Positions 45,482 through 54,284 of a DNA stretch of 64,000 bases are shown here, piece after piece (within the stretch, counting starts at the first letter, position 1; the number at the start of each line of letters is the position of its first letter). Source of the DNA: Duganella fentianensis (GTDB taxonomy: Bacteria > Pseudomonadota > Gammaproteobacteria > Burkholderiales > Burkholderiaceae_D); the NCBI RefSeq assembly GCF_009857835.1, contig NZ_WWCL01000004.1, forward strand, positions 434,001-498,000, written 5' to 3'. The position numbers and the translations under genes were made by a program. Under the pieces are notes generated by a model. It was not told the DNA's origin. It made no database searches and worked only from the letters and a program-made list of their open reading frames with translations.

Positions 45482-45991
45482 ATGCAAATCGTTAAAACCG
45501 CAATCGCAGCAGCCCTGGCATCCTTCGCTTTCTCGGCTTCGGCCATGACCCCGATTCAAGACGCAGAACTGAGCACCGTTAGCGGTCAGGACGGCGTGTC
45601 GATCGCTGCCAATCTGAACATCAAGATTGATTCGTTCGTCTACACCGATACCGACGCAGTTGATGCGAACGGTCTGGGTGGTGGTTCGGTGAGCTTCAAC
45701 GGTATCAAAGTGAACGGTCTGATCGCCGCTAACATCGACATCCTGTCGAAAGCTTCCTTCCTGGCCGCTGCCGGCGCTGCTGGCGTGACCAACCCAGGCA
45801 CCTTCTACAACCCAGCTACCGGCGGCGACGTGGTGCAGATCGCTATCCCGCAAAGCGTGGTTGCTGACGGCCACTACCTGAACGTGTCGGTTGATTCTAT
45901 CAAGATGGGCAACAACGCTGCCTCCTTCGGTTCGGTCGCCATGAACCAGATCGATATGCGCGGTACCACCGTGTGGATCTTCGCTCACTAA
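45482..45991 (+). CDS. exported Fil-like protein 1, probably abundant
   Basis: The 169-residue protein has a signal peptide (cleavage after FSASA) followed at once by MTPIQDAELSTVSGQDGVSI, the motif shared across this cluster. The mature part is strand-rich with an NGLGGGSVSF stretch, and it ends FGSVAMNQIDMRGTTVWIFA plus His. Codons are those of highly expressed genes (GGT, GCT, AAC, ATC, CTG). The next gene is a near-identical copy. It recalls DUF6160/FilA-like proteins (from memory). A structural or adhesive surface role is inferred. Confidence 0.82.
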   Translation: MQIVKTAIAAALASFAFSASAMTPIQDAELSTVSGQDGVSIAANLNIKIDSFVYTDTDAVDANGLGGGSVSFNGIKVNGLIAANIDILSKASFLAAAGAAGVTNPGTFYNPATGGDVVQIAIPQSVVADGHYLNVSVDSIKMGNNAASFGSVAMNQIDMRGTTVWIFAH

Positions 45992-46163
45992 TCTAGCCAC
46001 GCAACGCAACGAACTGGCTCGATAAGTCTGTAGCTTGGCTTGTCGGGTCAGTGTAGCAAGCTAGACGGTAATAAAGCTGCGGCCCTAAGATGGCTTAGCA
46101 GCACAACAAGTAAGAAAACAAAAACACAACCATATTGGTTCACAACACAAACGGAGACTTACA

Positions 46164-46673
46164 ATGCAATTCTTCAAAACCGCAATCGCAGCAGCCCTGG
46201 CAACCGTCGCTTTCTCGGCATCGGCCATGACCCCAATCCAGGACGCAGAGCTGAGCACCGTAAGCGGTCAGGACGGCGTATCGATCGCTGCTAACCTGAA
46301 CATCAAAATCAATTCCTTCACCTACACCGATACGGACGCTCTGGACGCCAACGGTATGGGCGGTGGTTCGGTAAGCTTCAACGGTATCAAAGTTAACGGC
46401 CTGATCGCCGCTAACATCGACATCCTGTCGAAAGCTTCCTTCCTGGCCGCTGCCGGCGCTGCTGGCGTGACCAACCCAGGCACCTTCTACAACCCAGCTA
46501 CCGGCGGCGACGTGGTACAGATCGCTATCCCACAAAGCGTGGTTGCTGACGGCCACTACCTGAACGTGTCGGTAGACTCGATCAAGATGGGCAACAACGC
46601 TGCTTCCTTCGGTTCGGTCGCCATGAACCAGATCGACATGCGCGGTACCACCGTCTGGATCTTCGCTCACTAA
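46164..46673 (+). CDS. exported Fil-like protein 2, near-identical copy
   Basis: The 169-residue paralogue differs at about eight residues, all in the first half (for example KINSFTYTDTDALDANGMGG against KIDSFVYTDTDAVDANGLGG). The second half is identical in protein and nearly so in DNA. It has its own leader with GGAG and a small AACCAATAT-like palindrome about 35 bases upstream. It shares the biased codon usage of copy 1. Confidence 0.82.
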   Translation: MQFFKTAIAAALATVAFSASAMTPIQDAELSTVSGQDGVSIAANLNIKINSFTYTDTDALDANGMGGGSVSFNGIKVNGLIAANIDILSKASFLAAAGAAGVTNPGTFYNPATGGDVVQIAIPQSVVADGHYLNVSVDSIKMGNNAASFGSVAMNQIDMRGTTVWIFAH

Positions 46674-46685
46674 TCAGCTGAGCTT

Positions 46686-46715
46686 CAACAGCAGCCGCGC
46701 AAGCGGCTGTTGTTG
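46686..46715 (+). terminator. hairpin after the duplicated Fil-like genes
   Basis: CAACAGCAGCCGC-GCAA-GCGGCTGTTGTTG forms a 13-bp stem with one G-T pair and a tetraloop. No strong T-tract follows, so it may act as a partial terminator or mRNA-stabilising hairpin that lowers expression of the three downstream genes. Confidence 0.55.
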
Positions 46716-46741
46716 TCTCTGCGCCTGTCTCCTCTCTATCC

Positions 46742-47536
46742 ATGAAGATGACTTTGCACTCCCTGTGGCTGTGCGCGGGGCTGGCTCTGGCCTGCTGCAC
46801 GCTGACGGCATCGGCCCAGATGCAGCCGCTGAGCGAAGCGGAGCTGTCCAGCATGCATGGGCAGGGTATCGTCGCGATGACCAATACCAGTCTGAATGGC
46901 TTTGATTTCAGCAAGGTGTCGCTCGATGCCGACATAGCGCTGAGCGCTAACCTGCGCAATGTGCGCCTCGGTGAATACACCTACGCGGCACGCAATGGCA
47001 CGGGCGCCGATCTCGATATTTCGCTGTTGCAGTTTGGCCGCAGCGATGGCAGCGAGGCGCAGCGTCTGGTACATATTGCCAATCCCTATTTCGAATTCGT
47101 CTACCGCAATGCGGCCGATGGCGCCTCGCGCGAAGCGATCGGTATGCGCTTCGGCTTTGAAGCCATCAGCGGTGACATCGGTATGAAAATCAACACCCTG
47201 TCCGGCTCGATGGCCGTGACGGGTATCGCGGCCAACGGCAGCACCGTGCAGCTGGACTCGCGCAGCGATGCGCTGGGCGGCAAACGCTGGGATGGTTCCT
47301 GCACGGCGCCCTGTCTGACGCTGGCGCAGGTGGGCGGTGTGACGGCCGGCGATGCCAGCGGCCCTAGCCGCGACTTCTGGGTGTCGCTGCTGAAAACCAC
47401 CGTGCAGTTCCCCACCACCAATGGCGCGCCCGCAACGGATGCCGCGCAGGCCGGCGTGTGGCTGAACTGGCGCGACAAGCTGCAGGCCCTGAACACCAGC
47501 GGGCTGGTGCCCGCCAACCTGCCGAAAGGCCGCTGA
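46742..47536 (+). CDS. exported Fil-like protein 3
   Basis: The 264-residue protein has a signal peptide (cleavage after ASAQ), then MQPLSEAELSSMHGQGIVAM, a variant of the cluster motif. The mature part is strand-rich and has a cysteine pair (DGSCTAPCLTL). The C-terminus (NLPKGR) lacks the aromatic-x-His ending of its relatives. Its stop overlaps the next start by one base (TGATG), so genes 3-5 are coupled. Confidence 0.78.
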   Translation: MKMTLHSLWLCAGLALACCTLTASAQMQPLSEAELSSMHGQGIVAMTNTSLNGFDFSKVSLDADIALSANLRNVRLGEYTYAARNGTGADLDISLLQFGRSDGSEAQRLVHIANPYFEFVYRNAADGASREAIGMRFGFEAISGDIGMKINTLSGSMAVTGIAANGSTVQLDSRSDALGGKRWDGSCTAPCLTLAQVGGVTAGDASGPSRDFWVSLLKTTVQFPTTNGAPATDAAQAGVWLNWRDKLQALNTSGLVPANLPKGR

Positions 47537-48411
47537 TGCGTAGCGCGCTGGCACGCTCCTACAGCATGGCCAGGCTGCTGGCGCTGCTGACTATGGTGCT
47601 GGCTGTGCCGGCGCAGGCGCTGGAGCCGCTCAGCGATGCCGCCATGTCGGCCGTGCGCGGACGCGACGGTGTGAGCTTCGACCTGAACGGCTTTGCCATG
47701 AGCGGTGATGCGCGTGTCAGCTACACCACACCGATAGGCACCACGCTGTATGTGGAAAAATTCGCTGCTTCGCGCAGCGATAATCCGCTGCCGTTTTCCG
47801 ATCCGTACAGACTCGACATCGTAGCCGGCGCGCCAGGCCTGGCCGATGTAGTCAATATCGCCTTCCCGCAGAATACCTATGCGCAGCAGCGCTGGCAGAT
47901 GGCTTACGACTGGGGCATCACGGCCGATGGCGTAACGCGCGAACAGAGCAGCGTGGTCATCAAGGATCTGGTGCTGTATGGCGGTGGCCTGCAGTTCACC
48001 ACGCCGCAAGTCAATGATGGCGTGGCCTTCGGCGCCGCACTGCGCATGGATATCGGCCAGCTGTCGCTGCGCCCCCGTGGCCGCACCGATGATACGGAAG
48101 CCATGGTGTGGAACGGCATCCACGTGGGTGCCGTCGATGGCAGCGGCATGTTCACCAACACACCATGGATGCTGGCCAATGTGGCGTCGCAGCCGGCCGT
48201 GATCAATGCGCTTAGCGATGAAACGGGACCGCGTCTGCACATCGGCATCGACTGGCCCGATAGCCGTTACGGCAGCGGCGTGGCGCCGGCCGGCGGCATC
48301 GTGGTCGATAATATTTCGTTTGTCAGTCCCGGCCAGCCTACCGTCGATCTGGGATCGTCGCGCATAGGCTCGATCCAGATCCAGTACCTCGATATCAAGT
48401 TCAAGCACTGA
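47536..48411 (+). CDS. exported Fil-like protein 4
   Basis: The 291-residue protein has a signal peptide (cleavage after AQALE) followed by LEPLSDAAMSAVRGRDGVSF. Long strand-rich repeats follow, then a C-terminus SRIGSIQIQYLDIKFKH, the IGSI and aromatic-x-His pattern. It starts within the TGATG overlap with gene 3 and overlaps gene 5 in the same way. Codon usage is ordinary high-GC, unlike proteins 1 and 2. Confidence 0.78.
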   Translation: MRSALARSYSMARLLALLTMVLAVPAQALEPLSDAAMSAVRGRDGVSFDLNGFAMSGDARVSYTTPIGTTLYVEKFAASRSDNPLPFSDPYRLDIVAGAPGLADVVNIAFPQNTYAQQRWQMAYDWGITADGVTREQSSVVIKDLVLYGGGLQFTTPQVNDGVAFGAALRMDIGQLSLRPRGRTDDTEAMVWNGIHVGAVDGSGMFTNTPWMLANVASQPAVINALSDETGPRLHIGIDWPDSRYGSGVAPAGGIVVDNISFVSPGQPTVDLGSSRIGSIQIQYLDIKFKH

Positions 48412-48932
48412 TGGCCAGCCGACTGCTCCCCCTGTCCCGATTCAGCAAAGCGCGCTGGCATAGGCGTCTGACAGGTACTGCTGCGGCGTTGCTGTGGCTG
48501 GCGGCAGCCAGCGCCAGTGCGGGCAGCCTGCGTGCGCTCGACGATCAGGAACTGGCGCAGGTCACGGCGCAGGATGGCATCAGCTTTGCCGCCCATATTT
48601 CGCTCAACGATCCCACGCTGGTGGGCGCCGTCAGCGATAGCCGGCTGTCGCTGGGCTTCAACGGCGACGGGCAGAACCGCTACATCGTGTTCAAGAATGT
48701 GCGCGGCAAGGTCGACATGTTCGCCGTCAGTCTAGGCGTGCAGACCCGTAGCGATGGCGGCGGCGATTACATCGCCATCGGTCTGCCCGGCTTTGTGCGC
48801 TACACCAATCTGGGCTTTGAATCGCTGAGCGTGCAGAATGACCCGCTGGCGCCCGTCACGGGCAATCTGGGCAGCCTGAATATCAACGGCACCGTGTCCC
48901 TGCAGGGGCAGGTGCGCTTGTGGTCCCACTGA
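48411..48932 (+). CDS. exported Fil-like protein 5
   Basis: The 173-residue protein has a longer basic N-terminus and signal (cleavage after SASAG), then LRALDDQELAQVTAQDGISF. It ends LGSLNINGTVSLQGQVRLWS plus His. It is last in the rightward operon. The recurring C-terminal pattern GS-x-hydrophobic ... aromatic-x-His suggests a shared assembly or sorting signal. Confidence 0.78.
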   Translation: MASRLLPLSRFSKARWHRRLTGTAAALLWLAAASASAGSLRALDDQELAQVTAQDGISFAAHISLNDPTLVGAVSDSRLSLGFNGDGQNRYIVFKNVRGKVDMFAVSLGVQTRSDGGGDYIAIGLPGFVRYTNLGFESLSVQNDPLAPVTGNLGSLNINGTVSLQGQVRLWSH

Positions 48933-48989
48933 AGCGCTGCGGCGCTTAGCTAAATTGATGCCAGCGGCAGCGCGGTGTGGTGTGCGCGC

Positions 48990-50177
48990 CTAGTCGCGTG
49001 CCGCGGCGAGCCAGATCAGGAAAGCGCTGAGGGGGAAGGCCAGCCCTGTCCACAGCACACCCTGCCAGCCATGCTGGGCAAACATCCACGCGCCCAGCGA
49101 CGAACCCACTGCACCACCGAGGAAGAAGATGGCGATGTACAGGCCATTCAGACGGCTGCGGGTTTCTGCTGCCAGTGCAAACAGGGCGCGCTGGCCCGTG
49201 ACCAGATTGGCCGAGACGCCCATGTCGAGCACGATGGACGCGAGCACCAGCACTGCCAGTTCCAGCAGCCGGCTGCCGTGCACCAGCAGGGGCAGGGCAA
49301 AGGCGGCCACGCCCAGCAACAGGGCGGCGGCCGTGGTCGAGTGGCTCTTGCCCTGATCGGCGCGCCGTCCGGCGATGGGCGAGGCGATGGCGCCGGCCAC
49401 GCCGACCAGCGCGAAGATGGCGACGCCGGTCTGGCTGAGCTGGAAGCGCGGGCCCGTGAGCTCCAGCGAAACGCAGGTCCAGAACAGGCTGAAAGCGCCG
49501 AACATGCAGGCCTGATAGGCGGCACGGCGGCGCAGCACGGGAGTGTCGCGCAGCAGATGCCAGAGCGAGCCGAGCAGGGCAAAGTAATGCAGGCCCGCAT
49601 GTGGCTGGCGCTGGGGCAGACGTTTGCGCAGCAGCAGTGCCAGTGCCAGCGTGGCGACGGCGGACAGGATGAAGATGGCGTGCCAGCCCAGCGCATCAGC
49701 CACCAGACTGGCGATGGGGCGGGCCAGCATGATGCCCATCAGCAGGCCGCTCATCACGGTGCCGACGGTCTGGCCGCGCGTTTCGGGACGCGACAAATGG
49801 GCCGCGAACGGCACCAGTATCTGCGCGGCGACGGCGGTCAGGCCGATGCAGAAGGCAGCGAATAGAAACAGGCTGGCGCTGCTGGTGCTGGCAGCGGCCA
49901 GCAGGGCGGCAGCACAGGCCAGCAAGGCGAGACAGATCAGGCGGCGATTTTCCAGCAGATCACCGAGCGGCACGACGAACAGCAGGCCGAGGCAGTAGCC
50001 GATCTGGGTCAGTGTGACGATCAGGCCGGCAGCGCCGGCCGCCAGCCCTGTGGCCTGGCTGATAGGACCGATCAGCGTCTGGGCGTAATACAGATTGGCG
50101 ACGATCAGGCCGGTAGCGCTGGCCAGCAGCCAGACCATGCCGGCCGAAATATCTTGCTGAGCGTGAGACTGGCTCAT
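48990..50177 (-). CDS. MFS transporter
   Basis: The 395-residue inner-membrane protein has about 12 hydrophobic segments. The MFS loop between TM2 and TM3 appears as PLGDLLENRRLICLALL, and the second-half equivalent as GRRADQGKSHSTTAAALLLG. The overall pattern suggests a small-molecule effluxer of the YnfM/AraJ kind; the substrate is unknown. It is convergent with the fil-like operon. Confidence 0.9.
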   Translation of the reverse strand: MSQSHAQQDISAGMVWLLASATGLIVANLYYAQTLIGPISQATGLAAGAAGLIVTLTQIGYCLGLLFVVPLGDLLENRRLICLALLACAAALLAAASTSSASLFLFAAFCIGLTAVAAQILVPFAAHLSRPETRGQTVGTVMSGLLMGIMLARPIASLVADALGWHAIFILSAVATLALALLLRKRLPQRQPHAGLHYFALLGSLWHLLRDTPVLRRRAAYQACMFGAFSLFWTCVSLELTGPRFQLSQTGVAIFALVGVAGAIASPIAGRRADQGKSHSTTAAALLLGVAAFALPLLVHGSRLLELAVLVLASIVLDMGVSANLVTGQRALFALAAETRSRLNGLYIAIFFLGGAVGSSLGAWMFAQHGWQGVLWTGLAFPLSAFLIWLAAARD

Positions 50178-50241
50178 TGCACCTCCTACAGTTAGCAGGC
50201 GGCAATTCTACCGGTGATCAAAAAATGCTGCTGAGCGTGGC

Positions 50242-50622
50242 CTAATTTGTACGGCGCTGCCACAGCCAGTACAGGCTGCAGGCTGCCACCATGGCGGCGC
50301 TGACGTCCACGGCCCAGTCGCCCACGCTGCCGTGACGGTAGGGGAAGAAGCTCTGGATGTATTCGTCGAGGGCGCCCATGGCGGCGATGGTGAGCACGGC
50401 TTTCACGGCACGCTGGCGCGGCAGGCCGCTGCCGCCGGTGAACAGCAGAAAGGTCAGGCCGGCGTAGGCGATGCTGTGCAGGATCAGGCCGGAGGCCACC
50501 TGGCCTATGTCCTGGCGTGCGCCGGGCAGCGAACCGAGGATCAGTATCAGCAGGTAGAGTGTGATGGCAGTCCAGTAACGCAGGCGGCCGTAGGTGTCGG
50601 TGAGGAGTAGTAGCTTGAGCAT
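50242..50622 (-). CDS. VanZ-like family membrane protein
   Basis: The 126-residue protein has four hydrophobic segments and VanZ-like residues: HSIAYAGLTFLLF, then GALDEYIQSFFPYRHGSVGDWAVDVSAA. The start MLKLLLLTDTYGR is chosen; the frame upstream is open but unsupported. Function outside glycopeptide clusters is unknown. Confidence 0.82.
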   Translation of the reverse strand: MLKLLLLTDTYGRLRYWTAITLYLLILILGSLPGARQDIGQVASGLILHSIAYAGLTFLLFTGGSGLPRQRAVKAVLTIAAMGALDEYIQSFFPYRHGSVGDWAVDVSAAMVAACSLYWLWQRRTN

Positions 50623-50806
50623 GGTGCGGACAATAGCACGGCCGGCGTGAAAAGAGCGGCTGCCATTCGGCAGGTACAAAAAGAAAGTGCGCCAGCAAGC
50701 CGGCGCACTGTACTTCCGTCATGCTTATCGTGTGCATGTACCGAAGATGTGTTCAGTATAGGCAGTGATTGTGACGGCGTGATGACGCTGCACAAACAGT
50801 ACAGGT

Positions 50807-50836
50807 AAAAAAAAGCCCGCTGATGAAAGCGGGCTT
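50807..50836 (-). terminator. Rho-independent terminator of the SDR gene
   Basis: On the minus strand GCCCGC-TTTCATCA-GCGGGC is followed by eight T. The stretch 50623-50945 otherwise holds no gene. Confidence 0.85.
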
Positions 50837-50945
50837 AAAACTATTTTCTTGGAGGAGAATAGTGGAGACAGGTGAGATTATGGGTGTGGCGCAGATATTT
50901 GTCTAATTGTTGTTTCCGATAACAGACATGCGATTTTCTTATATC

Positions 50946-51710
50946 TCAGTTTTGGACGGGGACGGTGTAGTTGAGCGCCAGGCGGCCGCCGTCCACATAC
51001 AGGGTCTGGCCCGTCATATAACTGGCATCGTCGCTGGCGAGGAAGGCGGCAATCGAAGCCACTTCTTCCGGCTCGCCGCAGCGGCCCATGGGCGTACGCG
51101 ACAGGATGGTGTGGCGCGCTTCGGGGCTGGCCATCACGGCCTGTTTGGCCAGTTCCGTCAGGATGGTGCCGGGGCCTATGCCGTTGACGCGGATGCCGTG
51201 GCTGACCAGATTGAGCGACATGACTTTGGTGAGCTGGTTGATGGCGCCTTTCGACACCACATACGGCACCTGATTCGGAATCGCCAGTTCCGCGTTCACG
51301 CTGGACATATTGATAATGCAGCCGCTGTGCTGCTTGACCATTTCGCGCGCCACGGCCTGACCGCACAGGAACATGGATTTCAGGTTGATGCGCAGAACGC
51401 GGTCGAAATCTTCCTCGCACACGTCGAGGAAATTGGCTGCGTGGGTCACGCCGGCGTTGTTGATCAGGATATCGATGCGGCCAAACGCGGCCAGGGTGGC
51501 TGCGACCATGGCATCCACATCGGCTTTCTGGCTGACGTCGGCTGCGAAGAAGCGGGCCCGTTCGCCCAGCTCGGCAGCGGCGGAAGCGCCCTCCGGTTTG
51601 ATATCGACCAGCATCACGCTGGCGCCTTCGCTAATCAGGCGCTGGGCGCAGGCCAGTCCTATGCCTTGCGTAGCACCGGTGACGATGGCGACTTTCTGGC
51701 TTAATTTCAT
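50946..51710 (-). CDS. SDR-family oxidoreductase
   Basis: The 254-residue classical short-chain dehydrogenase has the cofactor motif VTGATQGIGLA, NNAG, the catalytic serine (INMSSVNAE) and YVVSK, and a C-terminus ASDDASYMTGQTLYVDGG. An acidic residue after strand 2 (MLVDIKPEG) favours NAD(H). The substrate is unknown. The start MKLSQKVAIVTG is used rather than an extended frame. Confidence 0.93.
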   Translation of the reverse strand: MKLSQKVAIVTGATQGIGLACAQRLISEGASVMLVDIKPEGASAAAELGERARFFAADVSQKADVDAMVAATLAAFGRIDILINNAGVTHAANFLDVCEEDFDRVLRINLKSMFLCGQAVAREMVKQHSGCIINMSSVNAELAIPNQVPYVVSKGAINQLTKVMSLNLVSHGIRVNGIGPGTILTELAKQAVMASPEARHTILSRTPMGRCGEPEEVASIAAFLASDDASYMTGQTLYVDGGRLALNYTVPVQN

Positions 51711-51861
51711 GGTGGGGTCCCAGTTAGATTGAAGGCTGAATTCTATCAGCCTCACGACGCGGTTTTGCCCTGCCGGAGCGGCTGGCGGCGCAGTTGTTCG
51801 GCCGGGGCGGCGCGGTTTTCGTTACAATAGAGGGTTTGCAACAGAATAAGAGGGCTGGGCC

Positions 51862-52683
51862 GTGACTTTCATCAATAAATTATCCGCCGCTTGGACGGCT
51901 AACGACTCGCTGCTGTGCGTGGGTCTCGATCCCGATATGGCCAAGCTGCCCGCCCAGTTCCAGCAGGACCCGCAGGGCATTTACCACTTCTGCCGCGAAA
52001 TCATCGATGCGACGGCTGATCTGGCCTGCTCGTTCAAGCCGCAGATTGCCTATTTCGCCGCCCTGCGTGCCGAAGCCCAGCTGGAGCAGATCTGCGCCTA
52101 TGTGCGTGAACATTATCCGCACATTCCGCTGATTCTCGACGCCAAGCGCGGCGACATCGGCGCGACGGCCCAGCAGTATGCGCGCGAAGCCTACGACCGC
52201 TACGGCGCCGATGCCGTGACCGTCAATCCCTACATGGGTTCCGATTCGGTCGATCCGTATATGGACTGGGCCGATCGCGGCGTCATCATCCTGTGCCGCA
52301 CGTCGAATGCAGGCGGCTCCGATCTGCAATTCCTGAATGTGGATGGCAAGCCGCTGTACCAGCATGTGGCCCAGCTGGTGGCCCAGAAGTGGAACCGCAA
52401 CGGCCAGTGCGCACTGGTAGTGGGCGCAACCTTCCCGGAAGAACTGGCGCAAGTACGTGCCATCGTGGGCGACATGCCGCTGCTGGTACCCGGCATCGGT
52501 GCGCAAGGTGGCGATATTGCTGCGACCGTCAAATCGGGCCGCACGGCCAACGGTACGGGCATGATGATCAATTCTTCGCGCGCGATTCTGTACGCGCCGC
52601 AGCAGGCCGGGGAAGATTTTGCTGCTGCCGCCCGCCGCGTGGCACAGGAAACCCGCGACGCCATCAACCAGTACCGCGCCTGA
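51862..52683 (+). CDS. pyrF: orotidine 5'-phosphate decarboxylase (type 2)
   Basis: PyrF performs the last step of UMP synthesis. The 273-residue protein has [13 protein letters not shown] and the catalytic [20 protein letters not shown], with C-terminal [10 protein letters not shown]. The GTG at 51862, behind GAGGGC, is the start. The length and signature are of the longer type 2 enzymes. Confidence 0.95.
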   Translation: MTFINKLSAAWTANDSLLCVGLDPDMAKLPAQFQQDPQGIYHFCREIIDATADLACSFKPQIAYFAALRAEAQLEQICAYVREHYPHIPLILDAKRGDIGATAQQYAREAYDRYGADAVTVNPYMGSDSVDPYMDWADRGVIILCRTSNAGGSDLQFLNVDGKPLYQHVAQLVAQKWNRNGQCALVVGATFPEELAQVRAIVGDMPLLVPGIGAQGGDIAATVKSGRTANGTGMMINSSRAILYAPQQAGEDFAAAARRVAQETRDAINQYRA

Positions 52684-52717
52684 AGCTAGGCTGCAGCGCC
52701 AGACTGGTGCACTGAAA

Positions 52718-52756
52718 ACACAGGGCCCGCTGCAGCTGCTGCAGCGGGCCCTGTGT
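52718..52756. terminator. strong hairpin between convergent pyrF and sbcB
   Basis: Arms 52718-52735 and 52739-52756 are perfect 18-bp inverted repeats with a three-base loop. A runs on the left and GTTT on the right make it work in both directions. Confidence 0.8.
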
Positions 52757-52775
52757 GTTTCTGCTGAACGCAGGC

Positions 52776-54218
52776 TTACTGCGCCGGTGCGATCAGCTCC
52801 ACATATTCGTACAGTTCCGAGAGTATCTGTTCGGCACGTTCATCGGCGTCCTGCTGCAGGTGATCGATCTCGCCGAAGAACTGGTCTATGCTGCGCACCC
52901 CGCCCGCGCCATCGTAGAAGCGTGCCGCACGGTGCTGTTCCCAGTGTTCGAATTCCGTCTCCGATAGCGTCTCGGGGAAGTTGCGCGCGCGGTAGCGGAA
53001 CAGCAGTTCGCCCAGACGCGCATCGCTGAACGCCGGCGAAGCAGCGGCCAGACGGGCCGGGCTTTCCTTGCGCAGGCCATCGAGCAGGCGGCGGTCGTCC
53101 TTGCTGACGAAGCCGTTGTACAGGTCTTCATCCACATCCAGCGGCGCGCCGGCAGGGCGGTAGAACACTTCGGCCCAGATCGCATCCATATTCGGCCCTG
53201 CTGCCGCCAGCGCCGCATGGGCTTTGCCCTGTTCCAGATCGAGGCCCCACTTGGCGGCCATGGCAGGCGACAGGGTTTTCAGATTCGCTACCAGCATCGG
53301 CGATTTATTCAGGTGCACGCTTTTCACGGGCAGGCGCGTCATCCCTTCCGGCATGGCATCGCTGCGCGTGAAGATGCGGGTGCGGATGGTGTCGGCATCG
53401 AGCGTGAACAGCTCGCGCGGATCGTAGGCACAATCCCACACGATCAGTTCGTTCTTGTTGGTGGGATGGGTGGCCAGCGGCCAGACCAGTGCCAGACAGC
53501 CCCGTTCCGCCGGGAACATGCCCGAGACGTGCAGGAAAGGCTGGCGCAAGGCCGGTGCCAGATGCAGGCCCACTTCATCGGCCACGCGGTCCTTCTTGTG
53601 CAGGGCCAGACAGAAGTCGAACAGCTTGGGCTGGTGCTGGCGGATCAATCGGGCCAGCGCGATGGTGGCGCGTACGTCGGACAGTGCATCGTGCGCCGCT
53701 TCGTGCACCAGGCCATTGGCGCGCGCCAGATCTTCCAGCCTGAAGCTGGGTTTGCCATCTTCCTTAGTGGGCCAGATGATGCCTTCGGGACGCAGTGCAT
53801 AAGTCATGCGCACCACATCGAGCAAGTCCCAGCGGCCGCACTGGTTCTGCCATTCGCGCGCATAAGGATCGATCAGATTACGCCAGAACATGAAACGGGT
53901 GATTTCGTCGTCGAAGCGTATGGTGTTGTAGCCCACGCCTATGGTGCCGGGCTGGGAAAATGCCTGCTCGATGGTGGCGGCGAAGCGGTGCTCGGGCACG
54001 CCCCATTCCAGACATTGCTGCGGGGTGATGCCGGTAATCAGGCAGGATTGCGGATCGGGCAGGAAATCATTCGCGGGCTTGCAATACAGCATGATCGGAT
54101 CGCCGATCTCGTTCAGGGCGGCGTCGGTACGGATGGCTGCAAACTGGGCTGGCCGGTCGCGGCGCGTGTTGGCGCCAAAAGTTTCGTAGTCGTGCCAGAG
54201 AAAAGTGGTTGTGCTCAT
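52776..54218 (-). CDS. sbcB: exodeoxyribonuclease I
   Basis: The 480-residue 3'-5' single-strand exonuclease has an N-terminal DEDD domain: FLWHDYETFGANTRRDRPAQ (first acidic pair), GYNTIRFDDEITRF and HDALSDVRATIALARL. A C-terminal ExoI-type domain with FRYRARNFPETLSETE follows. It acts in recombination and mismatch repair. The start MSTTTFLWHDYE is chosen over an upstream ATG. Confidence 0.94.
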   Translation of the reverse strand: MSTTTFLWHDYETFGANTRRDRPAQFAAIRTDAALNEIGDPIMLYCKPANDFLPDPQSCLITGITPQQCLEWGVPEHRFAATIEQAFSQPGTIGVGYNTIRFDDEITRFMFWRNLIDPYAREWQNQCGRWDLLDVVRMTYALRPEGIIWPTKEDGKPSFRLEDLARANGLVHEAAHDALSDVRATIALARLIRQHQPKLFDFCLALHKKDRVADEVGLHLAPALRQPFLHVSGMFPAERGCLALVWPLATHPTNKNELIVWDCAYDPRELFTLDADTIRTRIFTRSDAMPEGMTRLPVKSVHLNKSPMLVANLKTLSPAMAAKWGLDLEQGKAHAALAAAGPNMDAIWAEVFYRPAGAPLDVDEDLYNGFVSKDDRRLLDGLRKESPARLAAASPAFSDARLGELLFRYRARNFPETLSETEFEHWEQHRAARFYDGAGGVRSIDQFFGEIDHLQQDADERAEQILSELYEYVELIAPAQ

Positions 54219-54284
54219 AAATACGGTCAAGTTATTCGTTATTCTGCCGATCATTCCAGGATACCCCTCATCAGGAGCGAAATC

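Noticed and set aside
53217..54284. Long upstream extension of the DUF5610 frame through sbcB
   Set aside because: It runs antisense to sbcB. A proper CAGGAG site and ATG at 54285 give the real start.
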